From Flavobacterium ginsengisoli (lineage in GTDB: Bacteria; Bacteroidota; Bacteroidia; Flavobacteriales; Flavobacteriaceae), in NCBI RefSeq assembly GCF_029625315.1, contig NZ_CP121110.1:4563501-4627500 (forward strand): a stretch of DNA of 64,000 nucleotides. The letters are read 5' to 3'. The notes beneath the pieces are model-generated. The model worked only from the letters and a program-made list of their open reading frames with translations, ran no database searches and was not told the origin of the DNA. Position numbers and translations under genes: made by a program. Numbering within the stretch: position 1 is the first letter of the stretch; each line of letters starts with the position of its first letter. Below, piece by piece: positions 27,965-36,863 of the stretch.

Positions 27965-27994
27965 CAAATATAAGGACTTTATTTAGCTTCACAA
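27965..27994 (-). promoter_or_regulatory. tRNA-Lys promoter, TTG-N19-TATATTTGCACCC
   Basis: TTG at 27992-27994 and TATATTTG at 27965-27972 on the minus strand, spacer 19, followed by CACCC. This matches the rRNA promoters near 61 kb. Confidence 0.8.
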
Positions 27995-28102
27995 GTCTTT
28001 TTTGAATGAATTTTGAAATAAAGTTTAGAAAGATCGGTAAGGTGTTGTTTTATAGTGGAATAAAATTTATTGTTTTTAAGTGTATAAAAATGATGATAGA
28101 TT

Positions 28103-29250
28103 TTAATCGTATTTGTCTTGCAATCTAAATTTTGTATTGAAATTATTTACCGTTAAAAAGTTGTATCCGATGTCGATAGTTTTGTTTTTAAATTTAAAAT
28201 ACCTTCCATCGGTATGAACTATTTCTTTTCTGTCTTCATCATTCCAAAATTCAATATAGTATTTGTACTCAAATGTGTCGTTTGTTTGTTTGCCTTTGAA
28301 AATTTCTGTGAATAAATAATAGCTTTCAGATTTTGTCAAATCACAAATTTGGTTTCCTTTTTTGAAACTGATTCGCCATATCGGAAATAGAAGTTCTTCT
28401 GTTTTTATAGGAGACAGTTTTATTTGCTGGTATAAATATCGAATAGGAGTGTAAGCCCAAACGAAAGTGGCCGGGATTGTCTTCCGTAATCACTAATCGA
28501 CTTCGCGATTTTATTGTTTTTTACAAATGTTACTGTAATAGTTTCGTCATCTGTCCAGCTTCCTTCATAATTATCTTTAAGATTCATTATGTCTGCTTTT
28601 TTAAGATTGGTTTGGACTTTTTGATACTGACTCTTGGTGATATGAGATTTATAAAAGCCATTTTGTGTGTTGTAATGTTGGCCAAAATAGATAATATTGC
28701 CATTATTGTCAATACTTATATTTAAAACAGGACAAGAACCATAACAACCTGAAGAAGAAAGGATAATTTGATCGTAATTCTCATCTGGATTAATCTTGTA
28801 ATTTGTTCTTGCGTATTTTGCAAAGATACTATCATCTATTTTTGTTGTTAATGTATCTCCAAGAATAGATTCTATTTTCTGATTTTTCCAGGTTTTGCTT
28901 TCTAAATCAAAAATTTTCAGACTATCATTTTCGATTTTATATTTAGTTTCAGTACCTAAAAAATAAGTCTTTCTATTTTCTCTTTCTTGAGTTTTAATCA
29001 TTTTAAAATAACCAGATTTATATTCGGTAATATTGTTTTCTAAAAAAGTATATCCCTCTTTGTGCGAACCAAATGGAGGAGGTGGTGGAGGAATATTATG
29101 GTTATTATTTGTCAGTGGTTTTCGCTGATCATCTGTCTTAATGTAGATCCATTCTCCAAGAATATCTTTTTGTAGTTTTTTATCATTATTCGTCTGACAA
29201 GAATATAGAATGAAAAATAGTATGAGATATAATACTGGTGTTGGCTTCAT
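28103..29250 (-). CDS. Lipoprotein with DUF6438 domain, frameshifted as read
   Basis: Corrected length is 382 residues. The lipobox is in ILFFILYSCQ (Cys at about 18). A poly-Pro stretch follows near residue 55. The DUF6438 region starts at YDQIILSSSGCYGSCPVLNI and includes NIIYFGQHYNTQNGFYKSHI. The frame breaks near 28430-28436, after FDIY; one missing base restores QQIKLSPIKTEELLFPIW and continues to the stop at 28103. The CYGSCP cysteine pair is the family hallmark. Function is unknown. It sits alone between two tRNA loci. Confidence 0.72.
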
Positions 29251-29310
29251 AATATTTATTTCGATTATTGTAATTTTTGGTTTGTAGTAATGTAAATATA
29301 ATCGATTTTG

Positions 29311-29350
29311 AAGGAAGTTTTTAAAGGAAGTTTTTAAAGGAAGTTTTGAA
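29311..29350. repeat. Short direct repeat AAGGAAGTTTTTA
   Basis: About two and a half copies of the 13-base unit, between the DUF6438 gene and the tRNA operon terminator. Confidence 0.55.
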
Positions 29351-29351
29351 A

Positions 29352-29392
29352 TAAAAAAAGCGGAAATCTTTAACTAATAAAGATTTCCGCTT
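29352..29392. terminator. Terminator of the tRNA Lys-Lys-Leu operon
   Basis: Fifteen-base arms AAGCGGAAATCTTTA and TAAAGATTTCCGCTT with T run on the minus strand, just after tRNA-Leu. Confidence 0.85.
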
Positions 29393-29396
29393 TAAG

Positions 29397-29479
29397 TGAC
29401 CATGGAGGGATTTGAACCCTCACGCCCTTACGAGCACCACCCCCTCAAGATGGCGAGTCTACCGTTTCTCCACATGGCC
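29397..29479 (-). tRNA. tRNA-Leu (GAG)
   Basis: An 83-base class II tRNA: acceptor GGCCATG with CATGGTC, anticodon loop TTGAGGG giving GAG, a long variable arm (TGCTCGTAAGGGCGT) and T arm GAGGGTTCAAATCCCTC. It is the last gene of the tRNA operon. Confidence 0.95.
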
Positions 29480-29486
29480 TCAAAAG

Positions 29487-29522
29487 AAAAAAGGTCGAGT
29501 AAAATAAATTACCCGACCTTTT
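29487..29522 (-). terminator. Terminator-like hairpin between tRNA-Lys and tRNA-Leu
   Basis: AAAAGGTCGGGTAA and ACTCGACCTTTTTT on the minus strand, closely related to the hairpin after the solitary tRNA-Lys. It suggests the Lys gene and its terminator were duplicated together. Confidence 0.65.
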
Positions 29523-29523
29523 G

Positions 29524-29596
29524 TGACCCGACTGGGGCTCGAACCCAGGACCCCATCATTAAAAGTGATGTGCTCTACCGACTGAGCTATCGAGTC
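29524..29596 (-). tRNA. tRNA-Lys (TTT), second operon copy
   Basis: Identical in sequence to the copies at 27871 and 29637; 73 bases, anticodon TTT. Confidence 0.97.
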
Positions 29597-29636
29597 ATTG
29601 CTTTCAAGAAATTTAATTTGTTAATCACAAAATTTG

Positions 29637-29709
29637 TGACCCGACTGGGGCTCGAACCCAGGACCCCATCATTAAAAGTGATGTGCTCTACCGACTGAGC
29701 TATCGAGTC
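29637..29709 (-). tRNA. tRNA-Lys (TTT), first operon copy
   Basis: Identical to the other two copies. It is the promoter-proximal gene of the Lys-Lys-Leu operon. Confidence 0.97.
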
Positions 29710-29732
29710 ATTTAATTTCTTGAATGCGGGTG

Positions 29733-29764
29733 CAAATATAAGGAGTTTTTTTTGAAGTTTCCAA
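29733..29764 (-). promoter_or_regulatory. Promoter of the tRNA operon, TTG-N21-TATATTTGCACCC
   Basis: AGCTTG (TTG at 29762-29764), 21-base spacer, TATATTTG (29733-29740), then CACCCGC. The AGCTTGGAAA element and CACCCGC are shared with rRNA promoter P1. Confidence 0.8.
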
Positions 29765-29835
29765 GCTATTTTATCATAAATTTGTCTTTTTTTTAGAAAA
29801 ATTCTCAAATGCTTAGTTTATAAGGTTTTATTAAT

Positions 29836-30354
29836 ATGAAAAAAATTGTGTTGTTAGGTTATATGGGCTGCGGAAAGTCTACTATTGCCCAAAATTTGTC
29901 AAAAATTACAAATATTCCGTTCTTAGATTTAGATAAATGCATCGAAGAAAGAGCAAATTTATCCATAAATGAGATTTTTGAGAAGCATGGAGAAGTGCAT
30001 TTTCGAAAATTAGAGCACCAAATGTTCGTCGAATTGCTAGAATCTTCAGATAATAATATTATAGGTCTTGGAGGAGGTACTCCATGTTATGCTAATAATC
30101 ATGAATTGTTAAAAGGAGACGATGTTACTTCTATATATTTAAAAGCATCAATTGATACCTTATATAATAGATTGGTGCATAACAAAAGCAAACGCCCTTT
30201 GATTGCTAATATGAATGAGGAAGAAATGAAAGAGTTTATCGCGAAACATTTATTCGACAGAAGTTATTATTACAATCAGGCAAAACATAAAGTTTCAGTT
30301 GATGATAAATCTGTCGAAGAAACGGTTCAGGATATTTTAGAAATATTAGCTTAA
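29836..30354 (+). CDS. aroK: Shikimate kinase
   Basis: A 172-residue kinase phosphorylating shikimate at O3 in the pathway to aromatic amino acids. The P-loop is LGYMGCGKST at 7-16, the shikimate-binding DLDKCIEERANLSINEIF follows, and GLGGGTPC is the conserved Gly-rich motif. The lid contains a basic KRPLI. Length is normal. Its 3' end overlaps the convergent phosphoribosyltransferase gene by 9 bases. Confidence 0.94.
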   Translation: MKKIVLLGYMGCGKSTIAQNLSKITNIPFLDLDKCIEERANLSINEIFEKHGEVHFRKLEHQMFVELLESSDNNIIGLGGGTPCYANNHELLKGDDVTSIYLKASIDTLYNRLVHNKSKRPLIANMNEEEMKEFIAKHLFDRSYYYNQAKHKVSVDDKSVEETVQDILEILA

Positions 30355-30847
30355 AGAAGCATAATCGCCATTTTCTGAATTGAAAACTACTTGGACATGC
30401 TCTAATAAAGAAGTTGAAAGCGAGATTCCTTTAAAATCTGCTTTTACTGGATATTTTTTATGATTTCGATCAACAAGTACAGCTGTTTTGAATTTTTTAA
30501 GCGGAACGTCTAAGAAATGACGAACAGCATAGATTAATGTAGTTCCTGAGTTTAAGACATCATCAACCAGAACTAACCCTTTGTTTTTGTATTCTTCAGT
30601 GCTTAATGAAGTTTGTATCGCTTCTTGCGGATTTTGTTTGTTTATTTTTACTTCGCAGATTGAAACCTTTAGGGTAGAGATGCTTGCTAAGTGCCGAAGC
30701 AACTTTTTCGGCAAAAACAAATCCGTTAGAAGCAATTCCTGCAATAACAACTTCTTCTTCGTCTACAAAAGTCTCGTAAATTTGATAAGCGATACGTTTT
30801 ATTTTATGTTCGATTTCTTGATTAGTTAAGATTATATTGTTGCTCAT
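30346..30847 (-). CDS. Phosphoribosyltransferase-family protein (PyrR-like), frameshifted as read
   Basis: Corrected length is 166 residues. The PRPP-binding signature is GLVLVDDVLNSGTTLIYAV, with two adjacent Asp. Upstream, VVIAGIASNGFVFAEKVA is the first loop. The frame breaks near 30678-30681, where one extra base interrupts SKHSTLKVSICEVKI. Family members include uracil and purine salvage enzymes and the PyrR regulator; the short form and SLSTEEYKNKG make PyrR-like the best guess but the base cannot be named. The convergent overlap with aroK is compact. Confidence 0.8.
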
Positions 30848-30909
30848 GATATATTTTTTTGCTAATGTACAAATTTATTGAAAGTCCTATTTTTTATTGC
30901 AATTACTAT

Positions 30910-31308
30910 TTAAAGATCGTCATGGTCTTCATCATCTTCATGAACATCATCTCCGTAATCGTCAATGTCTCTTCGGTCTTTTTTAGTTGGACGTCCGGCA
31001 CCAGTTCTTCTAGAATGTTCTTTAGATAGTTTTAACATCTCTAAATGGGCAAAAGCTTCTGGTGGAGTTTCGTTTTTTTGATAAATATCTACCAATTTTG
31101 CGCCAACTCGATTTTGCGGAATATCTAAAACCGTTATAATTTGTGTAATTTGATCTTTTCTAAAGGTGATTCGGTCTGTAGGAAAAACTTCTTTTGAAGG
31201 TTTTGCAACTTGCCCATTTACAGTGATCTGATTCTTTTTGCAAGCTTCAGTAACCATGTTTCTGGTCTTGTAATAACGAACGCACCACAAGTATTTATCT
31301 ATTCTCAT
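30910..31308 (-). CDS. S4-domain RNA-binding protein, Hsp15/HslR-like
   Basis: The start chosen is MRIDKYLWCVRYYKTRNMVT at 31308 (132 residues), because the S4 domain normally begins there; an ATG at 31353 would add unrelated residues. S4 core continues as KKNQITVNGQVAKPSKEVFP. A basic RRTGAGRPTKKDRR segment leads to a strongly acidic tail ending DEDHDDL. In E. coli, Hsp15 binds stalled 50S subunits carrying peptidyl-tRNA. The same role here is inferred. Confidence 0.87.
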   Translation of the reverse strand: MRIDKYLWCVRYYKTRNMVTEACKKNQITVNGQVAKPSKEVFPTDRITFRKDQITQIITVLDIPQNRVGAKLVDIYQKNETPPEAFAHLEMLKLSKEHSRRTGAGRPTKKDRRDIDDYGDDVHEDDEDHDDL

Positions 31309-31387
31309 AATTTTTCTAAAATCCAAGTTAAATTCTTTACAAAAATAAATCAATATTGTATCTTGCGCACCTAAAAAAATGATAATA

Positions 31388-32560
31388 ATGAATAAATTTA
31401 AATATTATTTTGTTTTGTTACTTGCTGGCCTTGCCATCGTTTCTTGTAATAAAAATGATGACGATAATGTAGTGGTTGTTCCTTTAAGAGATTATGCAGA
31501 GCAGTATAAGGCAGATAATGATTCGATTGAAAAATTTTTAAAGACTAATTATATTGTTGTAGATAAGACTACTTTTGATGTTAAAATAGAAAAAATTCCT
31601 GCTGGAGGAACTCAAGTTTCGATTTGGGATCAGAAAGAGTATCCCTTACAAATTAGACCCGTTTACAATCATGATGTAAATTATAAAGTTTATTATTTAT
31701 CCTTAAATAAAGGTATTGGTGATGCTCCATGTAATTTTGATGAAGTTACCGTTTCATATACAGGAAGTTTTTTAAATGGTACTCAATTTGATAGCTCCTA
31801 CGGCTTGGCGCGTAATTTTAATTTAAATATTTACGTTGCAGGGCCAGTTATAGATGGTTGGGGAGAAATTATGCCGCAATTTAAAGTAGGAATCCGTAAT
31901 CCAACTGGCGATGATGGGACTTTTAGTTATAAGGATTATGGAGCAGGAGTAATGTTTCTGCCTTCAGGTTTAGGGTATTATGGTAATCCGCCAGAAGGTA
32001 TTCCTGCGTATTCGCCTTTAGTATTTAGTTTTAAATTATTAGCTTTAAAACGATCTGATCTTGAGTATAGTTCTTCTTCACAAGCTACAGTAGGTGATGG
32101 TGTGCCATCTTATCTAGAAGATATTAATGGTGATGGATATTTATATGATCAAAGAGATACTGACAGATATCCTAATTTGCCAAAAGAGTTAATAGACGAT
32201 ACAGATGGAGACGGAATTCCTGATTTCATGGATTTTGATGACGATGGAGATGGTTATACGACGAGATTTGAAATTTCAAAACCTAGTGATCAGATTGGTT
32301 GGGGAACATTAAATGGAGAGCCTTTTAATTATGGTATTAGTTTGTATTACCCTTACAATCCAGTAGTGGATAATCCTGATACACCAAATGTAGACGAAAC
32401 AGAAATTTGGGCTATTCCAAGAAGACCAACTGGAGCACTTACAGATCCAACTAAGCCTGAGTCTATAACAAATCCTCGTAAGTTTGTTCCTGAGGATTAT
32501 ACAGCACCAGGACGTTTGAGAATTCATCTTGATAAAACATATCCTTATCAGAAAAATTAA
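31388..32560 (+). CDS. FKBP-type peptidyl-prolyl isomerase lipoprotein with Ca-binding repeats
   Basis: About 390 residues. The lipoprotein signal is LLAGLAIVSC. An FKBP domain follows at about 110-225: DEVTVSYTGSFLNGTQFDSS, VIDGWGEIMPQFKVG and a closing VFSFKLLALKR. The rest contains Asp-rich repeats, DINGDGYLYDQRDTD and DDTDGDGIPDFMDFDDDGDG, like thrombospondin type 3 calcium sites. The start may be 31388 or the ATG nine bases earlier. It likely aids folding of exported proteins at the periplasmic or outer surface. It is related in design to gliding lipoprotein GldI, but I do not claim orthology. Confidence 0.87.
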   Translation: MNKFKYYFVLLLAGLAIVSCNKNDDDNVVVVPLRDYAEQYKADNDSIEKFLKTNYIVVDKTTFDVKIEKIPAGGTQVSIWDQKEYPLQIRPVYNHDVNYKVYYLSLNKGIGDAPCNFDEVTVSYTGSFLNGTQFDSSYGLARNFNLNIYVAGPVIDGWGEIMPQFKVGIRNPTGDDGTFSYKDYGAGVMFLPSGLGYYGNPPEGIPAYSPLVFSFKLLALKRSDLEYSSSSQATVGDGVPSYLEDINGDGYLYDQRDTDRYPNLPKELIDDTDGDGIPDFMDFDDDGDGYTTRFEISKPSDQIGWGTLNGEPFNYGISLYYPYNPVVDNPDTPNVDETEIWAIPRRPTGALTDPTKPESITNPRKFVPEDYTAPGRLRIHLDKTYPYQKN

Positions 32561-32576
32561 AATAAGATTTACATAA

Positions 32577-32617
32577 AAAAAAGACCTTGAAATCAATATT
32601 TCGAGGTCTTTTTTTTA
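32577..32617 (+). terminator. Terminator after the FKBP gene
   Basis: AAAGACCTTGAAAT and ATTTCGAGGTCTTT with T8. Confidence 0.85.
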
Positions 32618-32766
32618 TGTAATATCCAAAGCTGTATAGGTTTGTTGCAATTGATGATATGTTAAAGTTTTTTTGCTTAGGTATTGTTTATTAGTTAGTT
32701 GTATTTATTGTAAGAATTATTATTGTGTTTTACGGAATGACGTAAGGAATTTATTTCTTTTGGTTT

Positions 32767-32774
32767 TAATTTTG
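32767..32774 (+). promoter_or_regulatory. -7 box TAATTTTG of the lipoprotein gene at 32800
   Basis: TAnnTTTG match 26 bases before the ATG. No TTG at the right distance. Confidence 0.4.
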
Positions 32775-32799
32775 AAAGAATAATATTAAAATTTACAAA

Positions 32800-33741
32800 A
32801 TGAAAAAATTAATTACATTATTTTTAGGGCTTACTATTTTGTCATGTAGTAGCGAAGATCAGGTAAATCAAGATGTTGCTTCTTCAAAAGAAACTTCAGC
32901 TTCAGTTTTAGATGGTAAAATGTTATCATTTAAAAATGAAGAGTCTTTTATTAAAGAATACTCAGATCTTGCTTTACTAGATAGTAAAGGTCTTCAGGAC
33001 TGGATTACTTCGAAAGGAGTAAATTCATTATCAAAAGTTTCTGATGAATCAACTGCTATGGAAGACGATGTTCTTTCAGAAACAAGAGTTATTTATTCAG
33101 ATGCATTAGAAGCAGTTCTAAATACTGAATCAAAAGTTAAAATTGGGGGTAAGGTATTGTGGCTTAATGGGCGTGATTTCTATATTCTATCAGAGAATGA
33201 AATTAATAAGAGTCCAAAGGAACTTATTAGTATTAAAGAAAATTTAGTAGTTTATGGTCAATTATTAAGTGTTTCGAAATCTACTAAAGATTTAACAAGT
33301 AGATATGTTATTCCAAATGAAAATAGAATTAAAACATTTGTTACAGACGAAGGTAGTTTTAATGTGCCAGGAATGAGGTATAGACATGTATTGGATTTGT
33401 ATAATGAGACAGTTCTTTTAAATAATGTTGTTTATTCAAGTAAAATGTTTTTAAGATCATTAATGCAATATCGTTCATGTTCAACTTGGAGATGTACATG
33501 GAAAACAGAATCAACTCCTATGCAAGTAGATGGTAGCAATATATCTGCAAATTCTTTGTTTTGGAATGCATCATTAGTTATGGATAGTTCGGTGTCTGGA
33601 AGTAAAACGTTTCTATTGGCTACTTGGACTCCAAAAGCGCCTTATGGTGAGCAAACTTGGTATCAAAACTTTGAAGTTTCAGGAAATTTCAAGATTTATG
33701 TAGTAAATGCTTGGCATGAAATTCCTCTTTCTTGGTATTAA
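32800..33741 (+). CDS. Lipoprotein of unknown function
   Basis: A 313-residue protein with lipobox LTILSCSS (Cys at about 16). The N-terminal third is rich in Ser, Glu and Asp, with NEESFIKEYSDLALLDSKGL. The middle contains LNGRDFYILSENEINKSP. The C-terminal part is aromatic and strand-rich, with YRSCSTWRCTWKTESTPMQV, a Cys pair, and YEQTWYQNFEVSG-like segments. It may be a surface-exposed adhesive or structural lipoprotein. I do not recognise a characterised family. It is flanked by its own promoter and terminator, so it is monocistronic. Confidence 0.75.
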   Translation: MKKLITLFLGLTILSCSSEDQVNQDVASSKETSASVLDGKMLSFKNEESFIKEYSDLALLDSKGLQDWITSKGVNSLSKVSDESTAMEDDVLSETRVIYSDALEAVLNTESKVKIGGKVLWLNGRDFYILSENEINKSPKELISIKENLVVYGQLLSVSKSTKDLTSRYVIPNENRIKTFVTDEGSFNVPGMRYRHVLDLYNETVLLNNVVYSSKMFLRSLMQYRSCSTWRCTWKTESTPMQVDGSNISANSLFWNASLVMDSSVSGSKTFLLATWTPKAPYGEQTWYQNFEVSGNFKIYVVNAWHEIPLSWY

Positions 33742-33765
33742 AAGCCTAAGATGGTTGATTAAAAT

Positions 33766-33802
33766 AAAAAGCCTCGAAATGTAAATTTCGAGGCTTTTTT
33801 TA
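33766..33802. terminator. Bidirectional terminator
   Basis: GCCTCGAAAT and ATTTCGAGGC with a four-base loop and flanking A and T runs, between the lipoprotein and the convergent transketolase gene. Confidence 0.88.
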
Positions 33803-33822
33803 TAAAGTAAGAAAACGTAAAA

Positions 33823-34776
33823 TTATTTTCTTTTGATTACTCTTTCTACAGCTTCAACAATCGCTTGATTGTTTAATTTGTATTTTTCCATCAATTGTTC
33901 TGGTGTTCCAGATTCTCCAAAACTATCTTTAACTGCTACAAATTCTTGTGGAGTTGGATTGTTTAAAGCTAATACTCCAGAAACACTTTCACCAAGACCT
34001 CCAAGGTAATTGTGCTCTTCTGCAGTAACAACACATTTAGTTTTAGCAACAGATTTTAGAATAGCTTCTTCATCAAGAGGTTTAATTGTGTGGATGTTGA
34101 TTACTTCGGCAGAAATTCCTTTTGCTTCTAATGCTTCAGCAGCAATAAGAGCTTCCCAAACTAAGTGTCCTGTTGCAATAATAGTAACGTCTGTTCCTTC
34201 GTTTAACATAATTGCTTTTCCAATTACGAAAGGCTCGTCAGCAGGAGTGAAGTTTGCTACAACTGGACGTCCGAAACGTAAATAAGCTGGACCGTGATGA
34301 TCTGCTAGTGCCAAAGTTGCGGCTTTAGTTTGGTTGTAATCGCAAGTATTGATTACAGTCATTCCTGGTAACATTTTCATTAAACCAATATCTTCTAAGA
34401 TTTGGTGAGTTGCTCCGTCTTCTCCAAGAGTTAAACCAGCGTGAGAAGCACAGATTTTTACGTTTTTATCTGAGTAAGCAACAGATTGACGAATTTGGTC
34501 GTAAACTCTACCTGTAGAGAAGTTAGCAAAAGTTCCAGTAAAAGGAATTTTTCCTCCAATTGTTAAACCTGCGAGCAATTCCAATCATGTTAGCTTCAGC
34601 GATTCCGATTTGGAAAAAACGCTCTGGGTGATTTTTTTGAATTCATCAAATTTTAATGATCCAATTAAATCAGCACATAATGCAACAACATTTTCGTTTT
34701 TTTGACCTAATTCAGTCATTCCCGCTCCAAAACCAGAACGAGTATCTTTACTTCCTGTATTTTCGTATTTTTTCAT
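33823..34776 (-). CDS. Transketolase, C-terminal subunit, doubly frameshifted as read
   Basis: Corrected length is 317 residues from MKKYENTGSKDTRSGFGAGM. It carries the pyrimidine-binding domain (ICASHAGLTLGEDGATHQIL) and the C-terminal domain (AYLRFGRPVV, VTAEEHNYLGGLGESV). Two indels break it: an A8 read as A7 at 34632-34638 and one extra base near 34573; together they restore frame. The repaired stretch reads FFQIGIAEANMIGIAAGLTI, with the catalytic Glu of transketolases. It pairs with the N-terminal subunit at 34850 and moves two-carbon units in the pentose phosphate pathway. Confidence 0.9.
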
Positions 34777-34849
34777 TTTGTTTTTTGCTATACGCAATAG
34801 GCTGTAGGCAATAGGCTTAAAGCTTAATGCTTACTGCTTAAAGCATTTT

Positions 34850-35698
34850 TTAATAATCTGCTAAAGTTGAAATGTTTTGAGCTAAAGCACTAGCCAATTG
34901 GTCATTGTTTGGTGCTTTACCATGCCAAGCGTGAGTGTGCATCATGAAATCTACACCATTCCCCATTTCTGTATGTAATAAAATACAAACTGGTTTTCCT
35001 TTTCCTGTTCTTGATTTAGCGTCAGTTAAACCAGCAATGATAGCATCGATGCTGTTTCCTTCTTTAATTTCTAAAACATCCCAGTCAAAAGCTTCAAATT
35101 TAGCGCGAATGCTTCCCATTGGCAAAACTTCGTCAGTTGTTCCATCAATTTGTTTTCCGTTTAAGTCGATAGTTGCAATAATGTTGTCTACTTTCTTAGC
35201 AGATGCATACATGATAGCCTCCCAGTTTTGACCTTCTTGCAATTCTCCGTCTCCGTGTAAACTATATACAATATGATTGTCTTTGTTTAATTTTTTAGCT
35301 TGCGCTGCTCCAAGAGCTACAGATAAACCTTGTCCTAATGAACCAGACGCAATACGAACTCCAGGTAAACCTTCGTGTGTTGTTGGGTGTCCTTGTAAAC
35401 GAGAATCTAATAATCTGAATGTAGCTAATTCTGAAACTGGAAAATATCCGCTGCGTGCTAAAACGCTATAGAATACAGGTGAGATGTGTCCGTTTGAAAG
35501 GAAAAATAAATCTTCTCCAATTCCGTCCATGTCAAAACCTTCTTTGCGGTCCATTATATTTTGATATAGTGTAACCAAAAATTCAGTACAACCTAAAGAA
35601 CCACCTGGGTGTCCAGAGTTTACAGCATGTACCATTCTAAGAATATCTCTTCTTACTTGGATCGTTAAATCGCTTAATTGTTGTGTGTTAGGCTTCAT
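34850..35698 (-). CDS. Transketolase, N-terminal (thiamine diphosphate) subunit
   Basis: A 282-residue protein covering the diphosphate-binding half. The ThDP motif is SLHGDGELQEGQNWEAIMYA followed by DLNGKQIDG, with the conserved Asn. The early motif MVHAVNSGHPGGSLG is the family opening. It is first in a two-gene operon, with the C-terminal subunit after about 74 bases. Splitting transketolase into two chains is common in Bacteroidota and many Gram-positives. A clear promoter lies upstream. Confidence 0.93.
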   Translation of the reverse strand: MKPNTQQLSDLTIQVRRDILRMVHAVNSGHPGGSLGCTEFLVTLYQNIMDRKEGFDMDGIGEDLFFLSNGHISPVFYSVLARSGYFPVSELATFRLLDSRLQGHPTTHEGLPGVRIASGSLGQGLSVALGAAQAKKLNKDNHIVYSLHGDGELQEGQNWEAIMYASAKKVDNIIATIDLNGKQIDGTTDEVLPMGSIRAKFEAFDWDVLEIKEGNSIDAIIAGLTDAKSRTGKGKPVCILLHTEMGNGVDFMMHTHAWHGKAPNNDQLASALAQNISTLADY

Positions 35699-35723
35699 TT
35701 TATATGTAAAAGTTAAACTGAAG

Positions 35724-35754
35724 CAAAAGTAGGCGTTATTTTGTGTGCAGACAA
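35724..35754 (-). promoter_or_regulatory. Transketolase promoter, TTG-N20-TACTTTTG
   Basis: TTG at 35752-35754 and TACTTTTG at 35724-35731 on the minus strand, spacer 20, 26 bases before the ATG. The intergenic region 35699-36150 otherwise holds only AT-rich sequence and the promoter at 36011. Confidence 0.78.
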
Positions 35755-36010
35755 ATGATTTTTTGCTTTAGTTTTACTACAATTGTTAAATTTTGCTGTT
35801 TTTTTTATGTTATGAAAAAAAATATAACGCATGTTTTTGCTTTTTGTATTTTTTAAGTGTGTTTTTTACAGTTAAGAAAAGGTTTTGCTTAACGATGCGA
35901 TTTAATGCAATTAAATAAAGAAAAACTTTCTACGGAATTTCTTAGAATTTATTGTTTTTTGATATATATATTGTTCGTTTATTAAATCTTAAAGAAATCT
36001 TAAAAAAGAA

Positions 36011-36041
36011 TTTAGAGCGTATCATAAAACAATTATATTTG
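36011..36041 (+). promoter_or_regulatory. Promoter of the glycosyltransferase operon, TTTA-N19-TATATTTG
   Basis: TATATTTG at 36034-36041 with TTTA (near-consensus TTTG) exactly 19 bases upstream. The transcript would have a leader of about 105 bases. Confidence 0.6.
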
Positions 36042-36150
36042 CTCAAATTTTTTAAAAAGAAAATCTTTTATTTAGCAGGAAAAACTTTTACCTGATAATG
36101 ATTTTTAGATAGAAAATCTAATGAAACAAATACCATATAGAAACTAAAAA

Positions 36151-36863
36151 ATGAGCCAAAAACTATCAATAATTATACCTGCTTATAATGAAGAAAAAAC
36201 CATAAGTTTTATATTAGACAAAATTAAAAAAGTTGAATTAATAGAAAATATTAGAAAAGAGATTATAATTGTAGATGATTGTTCTTCAGATAATTCTTTA
36301 AAGGCATTTAATGAATATAAAGCGACCAATAGTGAATTGGATATTGTAATTTTAACGCATTCTATAAATAAAGGAAAAGGAGTCGCTCTTCATTCTGGAA
36401 TAAGTAAGGCAACAGGAGATATATTAATAATTCAAGATGCCGATTTAGAATATGATCCTGCTGAATATAATATATTGTTGAGACCAATTGTAGAGGGCTA
36501 TGCCGATGTAGTATATGGAAGCAGATTTATGGGAGGTAAACCTCATAGAATATTGTTTTTTTGGCATAGTATAGGGAACAAGTTTTTGACATTTTTGAGT
36601 AATATGTTCACTAATCTTAACCTTACTGATATGGAAACCTGCTATAAAATGTTTAAAACCGAGATTATTCAAAATGTAAAACTTCACGAAAAGAGATTTG
36701 GTTTTGAACCTGAGGTTACTGCAAAAATTTCTAAAATTAAAGGTATCAGGATTTATGAGGTTGGGATTAGTTATTATGGAAGAACATTTGAAGAAGGAAA
36801 AAAATAAGTTGGAAAGATGGCTTTAGAGCTATTTATTGTATACTTAAATACGCAATTAGATGA
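36151..36863 (+). CDS. Family 2 glycosyltransferase (dolichol-phosphate mannosyltransferase-like), frameshifted as read
   Basis: Corrected length is 237 residues. LSIIIPAYNEEKTISFILDK opens the GT-A fold; IIIVDDCSSDNS and ILIIQDADLEYDPAEY carry the metal-binding Asp residues, and VVYGSRFMGG is typical of the DPM1/polyprenyl group. The frame breaks in A7 at 36798-36804; an A8 gives GKKISWKDGFRAIYCILKYA to the stop at 36863. That stop overlaps the ATG of the next gene by four bases. It likely loads a sugar onto a polyprenyl phosphate for the GT-C enzyme downstream. Confidence 0.88.

Noticed and set aside
29396..29698. Open frame of 100 codons on the plus strand
   Set aside because: It runs antisense over tRNA-Leu and two tRNA-Lys genes; it is a well-known kind of false protein made from tRNA sequence.
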